64,000 nucleotides of DNA from Halobacteria archaeon HArc-gm2 (GTDB taxonomy: Archaea; Halobacteriota; Halobacteria; Halobacteriales; Haloarculaceae). A program made the translations under genes and the position numbers. The notes beneath the pieces were generated by a model. The model was not told the DNA's origin. It saw only the letters and a list, made by a program, of their open reading frames with translations, and made no database searches. Below, piece after piece: positions 43,009 to 51,631 of this stretch; positions within the stretch are counted from its first letter, which is position 1, and every line of letters begins with the position of its first letter. The stretch lies in assembly GCA_025517465.1 (NCBI GenBank), contig JAOPKE010000001.1:558001-622000 (forward strand), written 5' to 3'.

Positions 43009-44348
43009 TCGCTCTCTCCGTCGGCTGGCGCTTCACCCGTGCCGTCGGCCCGCGCCTCCCGGACCGGCCTGGTTCGCTCCTCCCACCGCTCGAAGGCGTC
43101 CATGACGGGACTGGCCGTGATGCCGTGGATGACCACCGATGCGAGGACGACGAAGCCCAGCAGCGCCCAGAGGCGTTCGGCGGCGATGACGAGTTCCAGT
43201 TCGGCGAACGACGCCTCGTTCAGCGCGTGGGAGAGGTAGTAGAACGACCCGATGCCGCGAATGCCGAACGAAGCGACGATCGCCCGCGAGGGCCAGGAGA
43301 GGCCGGAACCCAGCAGCCCGATCGTCCCGGCCAGCGGCCGGACGACGAGCAACAGGGCGAGGCCGATGCCGACCTCTGTCAGCGTGAGCGGGGCGAGCAA
43401 CCCGCCGGCGAGCGCGCCGCCGAACAGCACGAGCACGACCGCCATCAGCAGGCGCTCGACCATCACGGCGAACTCGTCGAGGGTACGGTAGTAGTCGTGT
43501 TCCCACTCGAACTTGCGGACCACGAGCGCGCCGACGAACACGGCGAGGAAGCCGTACCCGCCGACTATCTCCGTCGCGCCGTAGATGAACAGCGTGCCGG
43601 AGAGGGCTTCGGCGCCCGCGAGTGCCTCCGAAACCTTCGACGAGGCTGGCAGGCGAAAGATGACTAGCCCGCCGGCGTATCCCAGAACGATGCCAGCGAG
43701 CACGCCGACGATTATCTTGTAGAGGACGTAGTAGAGGGTCCACTCTCCCACCCAGGCGAGCGACGCCGGAGCAGTCGCGGCCGCCAGGACGATAGCGAGG
43801 TTAGTGAACGGGAACGCCAGGCCGTCGTTGAGCCCCGCTTCGGAGGTGAGCGCGAACCTGACGGAGTGTTCCTGCTGGACGTCGGGTTCCTCCTCCACCT
43901 CGGAGAGCGGCGGGCCGGCTTCGATATCCGACGCCAGGACGGGGTCAGTCGGCGCGACGACTGCTCCGAGGAGCACCGCCGTCGCGATGTGGAGCCCGAG
44001 GACCCACCACCCGAGAAACACGGCGGCACCGATGGTCAACGGCATCGTGATTCCCAGGAGCCGCCACGTCGTTCCCCACCCGCGCCAGGAGAACGGTCGG
44101 TCTATCTTCAGGCCGGCCCCCATCAACGAGACGATGACGACGAGTTCGGTGAGGTGTTCGACGACGACCGAGTTCTCTACCATGTCCGGTGGCCCGACAC
44201 CGTGTGGGATCGCGAAGAGGACGAAACCGGCGCCGACGTAGACGATCGGGAGGGACATCGGCCGGTGCATGAGCAGCCGTGGTAACACCACGGCGGCGAA
44301 GATGGCGAGGCCGAAGATGACGAAGGCGACGTGGTACGTCTCGACCAT
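43002..44348 (-). CDS. Na+/H+ antiporter, CPA1/NhaP-type
   Basis: 448 aa with about 12 membrane helices. Transport motifs: VVAPTDPVLASD (helix-5-type Asp), SEAGLNDGLAFPFTNLAIVL, and FVGALVVRKFEWEHDYYRT. A short acidic tail (REARADGTGEAPADGESDQ) is cytoplasmic. Essential for salt and pH homeostasis in haloarchaea. Located inside the men locus but opposite strand; no direct link implied. Confidence 0.92.
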   Translation of the reverse strand: MVETYHVAFVIFGLAIFAAVVLPRLLMHRPMSLPIVYVGAGFVLFAIPHGVGPPDMVENSVVVEHLTELVVIVSLMGAGLKIDRPFSWRGWGTTWRLLGITMPLTIGAAVFLGWWVLGLHIATAVLLGAVVAPTDPVLASDIEAGPPLSEVEEEPDVQQEHSVRFALTSEAGLNDGLAFPFTNLAIVLAAATAPASLAWVGEWTLYYVLYKIIVGVLAGIVLGYAGGLVIFRLPASSKVSEALAGAEALSGTLFIYGATEIVGGYGFLAVFVGALVVRKFEWEHDYYRTLDEFAVMVERLLMAVVLVLFGGALAGGLLAPLTLTEVGIGLALLLVVRPLAGTIGLLGSGLSWPSRAIVASFGIRGIGSFYYLSHALNEASFAELELVIAAERLWALLGFVVLASVVIHGITASPVMDAFERWEERTRPVREARADGTGEAPADGESDQ

Positions 44349-44552
44349 GCGTCAGTCGGGTACGACCGCGTCCGGTGTAACCACTCGGCTTGCTGATGTA
44401 TCTGGCACGGCCCAGGCGAGTATCCTGCAATCCGTTCGAGTCGACCCGTCGCCACTGCGGGCTGGCCGAACGATCTGCTTCCCGTACCAGTGGGACCCCG
44501 ATCGACGACGAGATGCCAATCTTGAACGTGCACCAGTCCTCACATTTCCCCA
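44349..44552. other. Intergenic between antiporter and menA
   Basis: About 200 bp, divergent promoters expected. No gene recognised; the Arg-rich frames are shadows. Confidence 0.4.
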
Positions 44553-45509
44553 ATGGCTACCGCAGACGCTGACGTCTCGAAGACGAAAGCCTGGCTGATG
44601 GCGGCCAGGCCCCAGACGCTCCCGGCCGGGTCCGCGCCCGTCGTCGTCGGCGTGGGCCTGGCCGTCCACGACGGGGTGTTCGCCTGGCTCCCCGCCGTCG
44701 CCGCGTTCGTCGGGGCGCTGTTGATCCAGGTCGGGACCAACTTCGCCAACGACTACTACGACGCCGTGAAGGGCGCCGACACCGAGGACCGCGAGGGGTT
44801 CACTCGGGTCACCGCTGGCGGTCTCATCCCGCCAGAACGGGTCAAACTGGCGATGGTCGCGACGTACGCACTCGCGGTCGTCGTCGGCGTCTACCTCGTC
44901 GCAATCGGTGGCGTGCCCATCCTCGTCGTCGGACTGAGCTCCATTCTGGCCGGCGTCCTCTACACCGGCGGCCCCTATCCCTACGGCTACCGCGGCCTCG
45001 GCGACCTGTTCGTCTTCGTCTACTTCGGCCTCGTCGCGGTGACCGGCACCTACTACGTCCAGGCCGTCACGTTCGCCGACGCGGGCCTCTTCCCGCTCGG
45101 GCTTCCCGCCGGAACCCTGCCGCTCACCGCCGTCGTCGCGAGCCTCCCCGCCGCGGGCCTCTCGACTGCCCTTCTCGTCGTCAACAACGTCCGGGACCGT
45201 GAAACGGACGCCCAGGCCGGTAAGCGAACGCTCGCGGTGATGCTCGGCTACCGGGCGAGCCGCGTCGAGTTCTCACTCCTCGTCGGGATGGCCTACGTCG
45301 TCCCGGTGCTTCTCGCACTGGACGATAGATTCGGGCTCTGGGCGCTCGCACCGCTGCTGTCGCTCCCACTCGCGCTCTCTGTCGGGCGGACCGTCATGCG
45401 TCGAACCGACGGAGACGCGCTGAACCCGGCGCTCGAACGGGTGGGTCAGACGCTGTTCGTCCACTCGCTCCTGTTCGCTGCCGGCCTCGCCGCCCCAGCC
45501 CTCCTATGA
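44553..45509 (+). CDS. menA: 1,4-Dihydroxy-2-naphthoate prenyltransferase
   Basis: UbiA-family integral membrane enzyme that attaches the polyprenyl chain to DHNA. 318 aa, about eight helices. Metal-diphosphate motifs NFANDYYDAVKGAD (first Asp cluster) and NNVRDRETDAQAGKRTLAVM (second). Overlaps menC by 4 bp. Start ATG at 44553. Confidence 0.95.
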   Translation: MATADADVSKTKAWLMAARPQTLPAGSAPVVVGVGLAVHDGVFAWLPAVAAFVGALLIQVGTNFANDYYDAVKGADTEDREGFTRVTAGGLIPPERVKLAMVATYALAVVVGVYLVAIGGVPILVVGLSSILAGVLYTGGPYPYGYRGLGDLFVFVYFGLVAVTGTYYVQAVTFADAGLFPLGLPAGTLPLTAVVASLPAAGLSTALLVVNNVRDRETDAQAGKRTLAVMLGYRASRVEFSLLVGMAYVVPVLLALDDRFGLWALAPLLSLPLALSVGRTVMRRTDGDALNPALERVGQTLFVHSLLFAAGLAAPALL

Positions 45510-46546
45510 GTATCGACGAGTTCTCCCTCGCGCTGTCGTCGCCCCTGGAGACGGCCAGTGGCCCCATCGAGACTCGCCAGGGCCTCCTCGCACGGTACGA
45601 CCACCGAGAGGAGACAGGCCTGGGCGAGGCGACGCCGCTTCCCGGGTGGACCGAGTCGCTGTCCGCCTGCCGGTCGACGCTGACTCGGGCGCTCGAAACC
45701 GCCGATTCGGAGGGACACGCCTCGGCGCTGCTGGACCTGGAAGTCGCCGACGCGCCGGCCGCCCGGCACGGGTTCACGACGGCGCTGTTCGACGCCGACG
45801 CGCGCGCCGAGGGCGTCCCGCTCTACCAGTGGCTCGACGACGACCGACGATGCGAGTCGGTGCCCGTCAACGCCACGGTCGGCGACGCCGACGTCGACGA
45901 GACGGTCGAGCGCGCGAGAGACGCCGTGGACCGCGGCTTCGACTGTCTGAAGCTCAAGGTCGGTGCGAGGACAGTCGTCGCGGACGTCGACCGCGTCCGC
46001 GCCGTCCGGGAAGCGGTCGGTGACGACGTGTCGCTTCGCGCCGACGCGAACGCCGCGTGGTCCCGCGAAGAGGCCGAGTCCGCCCTCGAAGCGTTCGAAC
46101 CCCTCGACGTCACGTACGTCGAGCAACCGCTCGCGTCCGACGACCTCGACGGCCTGGCTGACCTCGCTGGGGGACCCGTGGGCGTCGCCGTCGACGAGAC
46201 GCTCGTCGACTACCGCGTCGCAGAGGTCCTCGAACGCGACGCGGCGGACGTCCTGATAGTCAAACCGATGGTCCTGGGCGGACCGGGCGACGCACACACC
46301 ATCGCGACGCGCGCTCTCGACGCGGGCGTCGAACCGGTCGTGACGACGACGGTCGACGGCGTCGTCGCGCGGACCGCGGCGGTCCACGTCGCGGCGGCGA
46401 TTCCGGACGTCGCCCCCTGCGGGCTGGCGACTGCCGAACTGCTGGCCGAAGACCTCGGTCCGGACCCGGCGCCGGTCGACGACGGCCGGATTTCCGTTCC
46501 GCAGTCATCCGGTCTCGGGATGGAGCCTTCGGAGGTCGGCTCGTGA
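45506..46546 (+). CDS. menC: o-Succinylbenzoate synthase
   Basis: Enolase-superfamily dehydratase. 346 aa. Catalytic Lys of KxK (K149/K151 in CLKLKVG), metal ligands D180, E206 (VEQPLA), D230, and general base K253 (IVKPMVLGG) are all present. N-terminal capping domain about 1-115. Overlaps menA and menE by 4 bp each. Confidence 0.94.
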   Translation: MSIDEFSLALSSPLETASGPIETRQGLLARYDHREETGLGEATPLPGWTESLSACRSTLTRALETADSEGHASALLDLEVADAPAARHGFTTALFDADARAEGVPLYQWLDDDRRCESVPVNATVGDADVDETVERARDAVDRGFDCLKLKVGARTVVADVDRVRAVREAVGDDVSLRADANAAWSREEAESALEAFEPLDVTYVEQPLASDDLDGLADLAGGPVGVAVDETLVDYRVAEVLERDAADVLIVKPMVLGGPGDAHTIATRALDAGVEPVVTTTVDGVVARTAAVHVAAAIPDVAPCGLATAELLAEDLGPDPAPVDDGRISVPQSSGLGMEPSEVGS

Positions 46547-48081
46547 CGCTCCCGGACCCCAGCGAGTGGCCGGTCGACGACCCGGTGGCCTACCCGACGC
46601 CGGATCTGTTGCGCGTTCGATCCGACGCGTCCCCCGACAACCTCGCGCTCGTCGACGCCGAATCCGGGGATAGCTGGAGTTACGACGAGTTCGACCGGCG
46701 AGTCGCGCGTCGTCTCGCCGGGCTACAGCGCGATTTCGAACTGGGCCCGGGCGACCGCGTCGGATTCCTGCTGAACACCGGCGTTCCCTTCGCAGACCTG
46801 TACTTCGCGACGGCGCGCGCCGGTGCCACTGCCGTTCTCCTGAACGTCCGCCTGGACGAAGAGACGCTCGCGGCGCAGTCGAAGCGCGCGGGACTTGACG
46901 GGCTGGTCTGCTCGGCGGACACCGCGGACGTCGCCGTCGACGTCGCTCCCGACGGCGTTCCCGTCGCTAGCGTCGACGAGCCGCACTCTCCAGCAGTCGA
47001 CGCGCTCGAACTCCGTTCCGGCGATGAAGTGACGCCGGTCGACTCCGACGCGGGCGCGGAGCGACTGCTCCTGTTCACTTCGGGTACGACCGGCGAACCG
47101 AAGGGCGTCCGACTCACGCTGGACAACCTCGTGTCGAGCGCGGTCGGGTCGGACCACCGGCTCGGCGTCGTCCCCGACGACCGCTGGCTCGTCTGCCTGC
47201 CGATGTACCACATGGGCGGGCTCGCCCCCCTCGTTCGGTCGACGCTCTACGGGACGACGACCGTCCTCCAGTCAGAATTCGATCCTGACGCGACGGCCAG
47301 CGTGATCGAGGAGGACGACGTCACCGGCGTCTCGCTGGTCCCAACGATGCTCAAGCGGTTGCTCGACGCGGGATGGACGCCGCCAGAGCACCTCCGGTTC
47401 GTTCTGCTCGGTGGCGGGCCGACGCCTCAGCCACTGATCGACAGGTGTGAGTCCCGCGACGTGCCGGTCTGTCCGACCTACGGCGCGACTGAGACCGCCT
47501 CACAGGTCGCGACGGCGCTCCCCGAGACAGCGTTCGAACACCAGGGAACGGTGGGAACGCCGCTTCGCGGAACCACGGTCACTATCGTCGACGACATGGG
47601 GGACTCTCGGAGGACGGGCGAGGTCGGCGAGATCGTCGTCGACGGACCGACAGTCACGCCCGGCTACCTGGACGAGGGCCACACTGCAGCCGCGTTCGGC
47701 CGTCACGGCTTCGAGACGGGTGACCTGGGATATCACGACGACGGCGGGCGACTCTGGGTCGTCGGCCGCGTCGACGACCAGATAGTCACTGGCGGCGAGA
47801 ACGTCCAGCCCGCCACCGTCGTGGCGACGATACGTCGCCTTTCCGGCGTCGAGGACGTCGCGGTCGTCGGGATTCCGGACCCGGAGTGGGGCGAGCGCGT
47901 CGGCGCGCTCGTCGACCGGTCCGACGCCTCGCTCTCCGTCTCCGAACTGCGGGACCGCTGTCGCGACGACCTGGCCGACCACGAGGTGCCCAAGACCGTC
48001 CGATTCGTCGAGGCGCTCCCGCGCACCGCCTCGGGGACCGTCGACAGGGAGCGCGCCCGTTCGCTGCTCGACGGTGAGTGA
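46543..48081 (+). CDS. menE: o-Succinylbenzoate-CoA ligase
   Basis: ANL-superfamily enzyme forming OSB-CoA. 512 aa from a GTG at 46543, overlapping menC by 4 bp. AMP-binding motif LLLFTSGTTGEPKGVRLT, YGATETASQV, GEIVVDGPTVTPGYL, HGFETGDLGYHDDGGRLWVVGR and lysine-containing C-terminal HEVPKTVRFVEALPRTASGTVDRER. Acyl-CoA synthetase fold complete. Confidence 0.93.
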   Translation: MTLPDPSEWPVDDPVAYPTPDLLRVRSDASPDNLALVDAESGDSWSYDEFDRRVARRLAGLQRDFELGPGDRVGFLLNTGVPFADLYFATARAGATAVLLNVRLDEETLAAQSKRAGLDGLVCSADTADVAVDVAPDGVPVASVDEPHSPAVDALELRSGDEVTPVDSDAGAERLLLFTSGTTGEPKGVRLTLDNLVSSAVGSDHRLGVVPDDRWLVCLPMYHMGGLAPLVRSTLYGTTTVLQSEFDPDATASVIEEDDVTGVSLVPTMLKRLLDAGWTPPEHLRFVLLGGGPTPQPLIDRCESRDVPVCPTYGATETASQVATALPETAFEHQGTVGTPLRGTTVTIVDDMGDSRRTGEVGEIVVDGPTVTPGYLDEGHTAAAFGRHGFETGDLGYHDDGGRLWVVGRVDDQIVTGGENVQPATVVATIRRLSGVEDVAVVGIPDPEWGERVGALVDRSDASLSVSELRDRCRDDLADHEVPKTVRFVEALPRTASGTVDRERARSLLDGE

Positions 48082-48141
48082 GCGTCCGGAGCGTGCGGAG
48101 TCGACGGGAGGCTTATTTCCGCCGCAGACGTATGACGGGTC

Positions 48142-48879
48142 GTGTGTACGCTCGTCTTCGCGTGGCAAGTGTTCGAGGACTACCTCGCTGTCGCAGCGAA
48201 CCGTGACGAACAGGTCGGCCGTCCCTCAAATCCTCCGGCCGTCCGCGACTGGGAGCCACAGGTCGTCGCGCCAGTCGACGAAGCGGCCGGTGGAACCTGG
48301 ATCGGATACAACGAGCACGGCGTCTTCGTCGCCATCACGAACCGCTGGATAGACGGTTCGTTCGGCGGCGAGCGATCCAGGGGCCTGCTCGTCCGCGACG
48401 CGCTCCGGAGCGAGACGGCCGAGGACGCGGCCCGGTACGTCGAGCGCGCGGTGCGAGAGGACGAGTACGACGGGTTCAACCTCGTCGTCGCCGACGAGAA
48501 CGCGGCGCTGTACTTCGAGTGGGACGGCCAGCTGGCCGTCTCGAACCTCCAGCCCGGCGTCCACGTCGTCGTCAACGTCGGCGCCGATGGCCAGTACCGG
48601 ATCCCCGGCGTTCGCCAGGAGGCCGGCGAGGACCAGGCCGCGAATGCCGATCGCCTGCGCGACCACCTGCAACCGAAGCCCGGCGAAGACAGCGCGGCGT
48701 GGCTCGACCGCGCGCAGACAGCCGTCTCGGACCACGAGTACGGTGTCTGCGTGCACGGGGATGGATTCGGCACTCGCTCGTCGTCGCTCCTGACGCTCGG
48801 CGAGGACGAGCAGACGCACCGCTACGCCGACGGACCGCCGTGCCGGACGGAGTACCGGCAGGTCGAAAGTCAGGTTTAA
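48142..48879 (+). CDS. NRDE (TANGO2-like) family protein
   Basis: 245 aa. Starts GTG then MCTLVFAWQVFEDYLAVAANRDEQ: the N-terminal Cys2 and NRDE motif of this Ntn-like family. Further blocks: PVDEAAGGTWIGYNEHGVFVAITN and SRGLLVRDAL. Possible amidohydrolase or Golgi-organisation homologue; the biochemical function is unknown. Sixty bp after menE on the same strand. Confidence 0.88.
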   Translation: MCTLVFAWQVFEDYLAVAANRDEQVGRPSNPPAVRDWEPQVVAPVDEAAGGTWIGYNEHGVFVAITNRWIDGSFGGERSRGLLVRDALRSETAEDAARYVERAVREDEYDGFNLVVADENAALYFEWDGQLAVSNLQPGVHVVVNVGADGQYRIPGVRQEAGEDQAANADRLRDHLQPKPGEDSAAWLDRAQTAVSDHEYGVCVHGDGFGTRSSSLLTLGEDEQTHRYADGPPCRTEYRQVESQV

Positions 48880-48905
48880 GCCGCACACCGTACCATTACA
48901 CTCAC

Positions 48906-49256
48906 ATGAGCATGGCAGCCGTCGAGGCGAACCTCTCCGACGACGAGCGTGCCGGTCTCGAACTCATCCGCGAATCCGGGGGTATCCACCAGAGCGACTT
49001 CTGGAAGGAACTCGACGTCTCCTCGCGCAAGGGGAGCCGCATCGTCGAGTCGCTGTTCGAGAAGGACATGATCCAGCGCGAGGACACCGTCTACGAGGGC
49101 CACAACACCTACTACCTGACGCCCGCCCCACGCGATCTGGACTTCTCGCTGCTGATGGCTGGCGACCAGCTATCACCGTTCGTCGGCGACGAAGAAATCG
49201 ACCCGAGTAGCGACACGTTCTCCCAGTGGGTCATGAACCTCGCGTACGAAGAGTAA
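48906..49256 (+). CDS. wHTH transcriptional regulator, MarR/TrmB-like
   Basis: 116 aa, start ATG at 48906 (or 48912). Winged helix: LSDDERAGLELIRESGGIHQ, SDFWKELDVSSRKGSRIVESL (recognition helix) and KDMIQREDTVYEGHNTYYL (wing). C-terminal ~35 residues acidic. DNA target unknown. Followed by T-tracts. Confidence 0.85.
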   Translation: MSMAAVEANLSDDERAGLELIRESGGIHQSDFWKELDVSSRKGSRIVESLFEKDMIQREDTVYEGHNTYYLTPAPRDLDFSLLMAGDQLSPFVGDEEIDPSSDTFSQWVMNLAYEE

Positions 49257-49261
49257 CCTAC

Positions 49262-49284
49262 TTTTTGCGACGTTTTGCGTTTTC
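49262..49284 (+). terminator. T-rich tract after wHTH gene
   Basis: TTTTT, TTTT and TTTT blocks within 25 bp right after the stop codon at 49256; archaeal U-rich terminator pattern. Confidence 0.6.
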
Positions 49285-49308
49285 TCGGTCGTCTTGGCGC
49301 TGATAGCT

Positions 49309-49785
49309 ATGGCTGGACCAGATTGGACGTGCGTCGACGGATCCGACGTGCTCAGACCTTTCGGTTACCGCCACGAGGAGCCGATCGCTCGCCAGATCGG
49401 TAGCCGGGACCTGTTTCTCGGCAACCTGTTCGCTGCCGACCCGAGTCGGTGCCAGCGTTCGTTCGATAGAGTTGTCTCGCTGACGCGCGAACCCGCTCCG
49501 GCGACGACGCACCACTGTCCGATGGTCGACGGACCGGAAAACGACTGGACGGCATTCGAACGCGCTGCTGATGCGGCGCGACGCTCGATGGGTGAGGGAA
49601 CGCTCCTCGTTCACTGTTCACACGGAATCTCACGGAGTGCCATCGTCACGGCCGTCGTCGTCGCCCTGACCGAGGACCAGTCCCTCGCTGATTCCCTCTC
49701 CGTCGTGCAGTCAGTCAGACCTCCGGCCGTCCCCCATCCGGCATTACACGCGCAAGGCGTTACGTACGTCGCTGCGAAAAGATAA
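49309..49785 (+). CDS. PTP-like (dual-specificity) protein phosphatase
   Basis: 158 aa; start ATG at 49309 (MAGPDWTC). Active-site loop HCSHGISRS: H102, C103, R109, S110. Asp74 in PMVDGPENDW may serve as general acid. Cysteine-based phosphatase; likely removes phosphate from Tyr or Ser/Thr residues, substrate unknown. It follows the wHTH gene on the same strand after the T-rich tract. Confidence 0.85.
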   Translation: MAGPDWTCVDGSDVLRPFGYRHEEPIARQIGSRDLFLGNLFAADPSRCQRSFDRVVSLTREPAPATTHHCPMVDGPENDWTAFERAADAARRSMGEGTLLVHCSHGISRSAIVTAVVVALTEDQSLADSLSVVQSVRPPAVPHPALHAQGVTYVAAKR

Positions 49786-49790
49786 CGTCC

Positions 49791-50219
49791 CTAGTCTTCG
49801 AGCGCGTCGGCGATGCGGTCGAGCGTGCGGCGGACGTCGTGGACCTCGTCGCGGAGTTTTCGAACCTCTCGCGTCAGTTCCTCGTCTCCACCGCTCTCCT
49901 CCTGTCGGCCGGCGCCCGGCGGGCCGCCGCCCATGCCACCGGGACCGCCGCCCATCCCGCCCGGACCGCCGCCGCCCATCATGCCGCCCATCATCTGTGC
50001 GAAGGGGTTGCCGCCGCCCCCCATACCGCCGGGGCCGCCGCCGCCCATCATCTCTTCCATGCGCTCCTCGCGGCTCATCTCGCCGTCGCCCTCGCCTTCC
50101 TCGCGCTCTTCGGCGCGTTCCTGTCGGATCTCCTCGACGCGCTCGCGGAAGGACTTCTGGTCGTCGTCCTGGCTCTCCTCACCCTCGACGTCGTCGTCCG
50201 CAGGTTCGTCGTCTGCCAT
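49791..50219 (-). CDS. Met/Gly-rich acidic coiled-coil protein
   Basis: 142 aa. N-terminal acidic coiled region (RERVEEIRQERAEEREEGEG), then a repetitive MMGGGGPGGMGGGG / MMGGMMGGGGPGGMGGG segment (residues about 55-105), and a C-terminal coiled coil (LTREVRKLRDEVHDVRRTLD). No known function. Conserved type in haloarchaea; the Met/Gly run resembles the tail of the FKBP at 26720 and chaperonin C-termini. Converges with the phosphatase gene (6-bp gap). Confidence 0.75.
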   Translation of the reverse strand: MADDEPADDDVEGEESQDDDQKSFRERVEEIRQERAEEREEGEGDGEMSREERMEEMMGGGGPGGMGGGGNPFAQMMGGMMGGGGPGGMGGGPGGMGGGPPGAGRQEESGGDEELTREVRKLRDEVHDVRRTLDRIADALED

Positions 50220-50258
50220 ACGCCCGGATTTGCGCGGGCCGGGGAAAAGGATTGTCGT

Positions 50259-50555
50259 CTATCGCATCTTGCGGACCAGCAGCGACAGGCCGAGGCCGCT
50301 GACCAGCAGGATGGCGAGGTTGAATCCGGCCTTGAACAGTGACCGGTACCGACCGGTCACGAACTGGTCGATGGCCGACGACGCGGCGAAGTAAAACTGG
50401 AACGTCGCCACGAGTACGACCAGGATGAGGATGACGAACAGCGCCCACTGCAGGTGGTCGACGATGGTCTTGTCGTCGCCGCCGTCGTAGTCGTACTGGC
50501 TGTCCGATCCGGTCGTAGTCTCTGTTGTGTTCTCGCTATCTAGGTTCTCTGTCAT
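50259..50555 (-). CDS. Two-TM membrane protein, 98 aa
   Basis: Thr/Ser/Asp-rich N-terminus (TENLDSENTTETTTGSDSQY), then helices WALFVILILVVLVATFQFYF and FKAGFNLAILLVSGLGLSLL. Start ATG at 50555, overlapping by 4 bp the stop of the surface protein gene (50552). Co-transcription with it suggests a shared membrane role. Confidence 0.8.
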   Translation of the reverse strand: MTENLDSENTTETTTGSDSQYDYDGGDDKTIVDHLQWALFVILILVVLVATFQFYFAASSAIDQFVTGRYRSLFKAGFNLAILLVSGLGLSLLVRKMR

Positions 50556-51568
50556 TGGTTCCTCCGTGCCGCGAGCAGTGCTGCGCCGACGAGTCCGACC
50601 AGGGCGATTGTGGTTCCGAAGCCGGGGCCGCTGCTCCCAGTCGGCGTCTCCGTGCTCCGGTCCTGGCTGCGGTCACGTTCCGTCCCGGTGAAATCGCCGG
50701 CGTCGAATGTGACTTCCGTCTGGCGTTCGTCTTCCTGCAGAGTCTCCTGCGGGTCGAGGTTGGCCGGTTCGGTCACCGTGTCCACGATGACGTCGTCTTT
50801 GAGCAGCGTGGCGTCGAGCCAGTAGTTGTACTCTTCCGGAACGGTCAGTTCGACCGTCGGCCTGGCCGTTCGACCGGGGCGTATCGACCCCACATCGGTC
50901 TGGGCCTGGCCGGCGACGACGTGGGAGTCGGCCTGGCGAGCGGTGACGACGAGCGTCACGTCACCGGCGGTCTCGTCGCCCTGGTTCGTGAGGTGCGCCG
51001 TGAGGTCCAGGGTTGCAGTGCCGTCCTCTACAGCCTCGATCCGTTTGTCTATCGTGGGCTTCCCGGACTCGCCGCCCCCGTAGTCGTGGAACTCGACGGG
51101 CGACCGGGCGTACGCAGGTTTCAGTGCCTCGACGCCGCTGATCGAACGGCGGTGTTCGGCCTCGGTGACGCTGTCCTCGAAGACGAACGTCTCTATGTGA
51201 TAGCCGCCCTGTCGTGCGACCGTGAGATTGGTCCGGACGGGCGTCTCCCGTTCGCCTTCGATAGCGCCGAGGTCTGTCTCTGTCCGGTCTTCGAGCAGGC
51301 CGGACTCGGAGTCGACGGCGCGAACGGCCACGGTAACGTTCTCACCCACGCCGCCCCAGTGACGGATGCGCGTCTCTACCTGGAGGGTCGCGGTGCGGCC
51401 CGACACGTCGACCGGCTGGATCGACCACTGATCGTCTTGGATTACGAAGTGACTCGGACGAATGTCCTCGCGCGGTTCGGCCACGACGCCGGGGACGGCG
51501 GTTGCCCCGACGAGCATGGCCAGGAGGACGACCGCGAGGCCACCCACGAATGCGGTTTCCCGTTGCAC
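50552..51568 (-). CDS. PGF-CTERM surface protein (DUF7490-like)
   Basis: 338 aa. Signal peptide about 1-31 (VGGLAVVLLAMLVGATAVPG), two beta-sandwich-like domains, a Thr/Ser-rich stalk (DRSQDRSTETPTGSS), then PGF motif, one helix and RR near the end: SGPGFGTTIALVGLVG, AALLAARRNQ. This is the PGF-CTERM type, substrate of an archaeosortase (ArtA) that attaches lipid anchors in haloarchaea. Cell-surface; ligand unknown. Confidence 0.85.
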   Translation of the reverse strand: MQRETAFVGGLAVVLLAMLVGATAVPGVVAEPREDIRPSHFVIQDDQWSIQPVDVSGRTATLQVETRIRHWGGVGENVTVAVRAVDSESGLLEDRTETDLGAIEGERETPVRTNLTVARQGGYHIETFVFEDSVTEAEHRRSISGVEALKPAYARSPVEFHDYGGGESGKPTIDKRIEAVEDGTATLDLTAHLTNQGDETAGDVTLVVTARQADSHVVAGQAQTDVGSIRPGRTARPTVELTVPEEYNYWLDATLLKDDVIVDTVTEPANLDPQETLQEDERQTEVTFDAGDFTGTERDRSQDRSTETPTGSSGPGFGTTIALVGLVGAALLAARRNQ

Positions 51569-51631
51569 ACTGCTGTGGCCACGTTCACCTACTAAATGTT
51601 TTGTGTATGTTCAAAACGAGGCGAATCTAAC

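Noticed and set aside
49890-50060. Tandem repeat resembling a short CRISPR or microsatellite
   Set aside because: It is Met/Gly-rich coding sequence within the 142-aa gene; no spacers.
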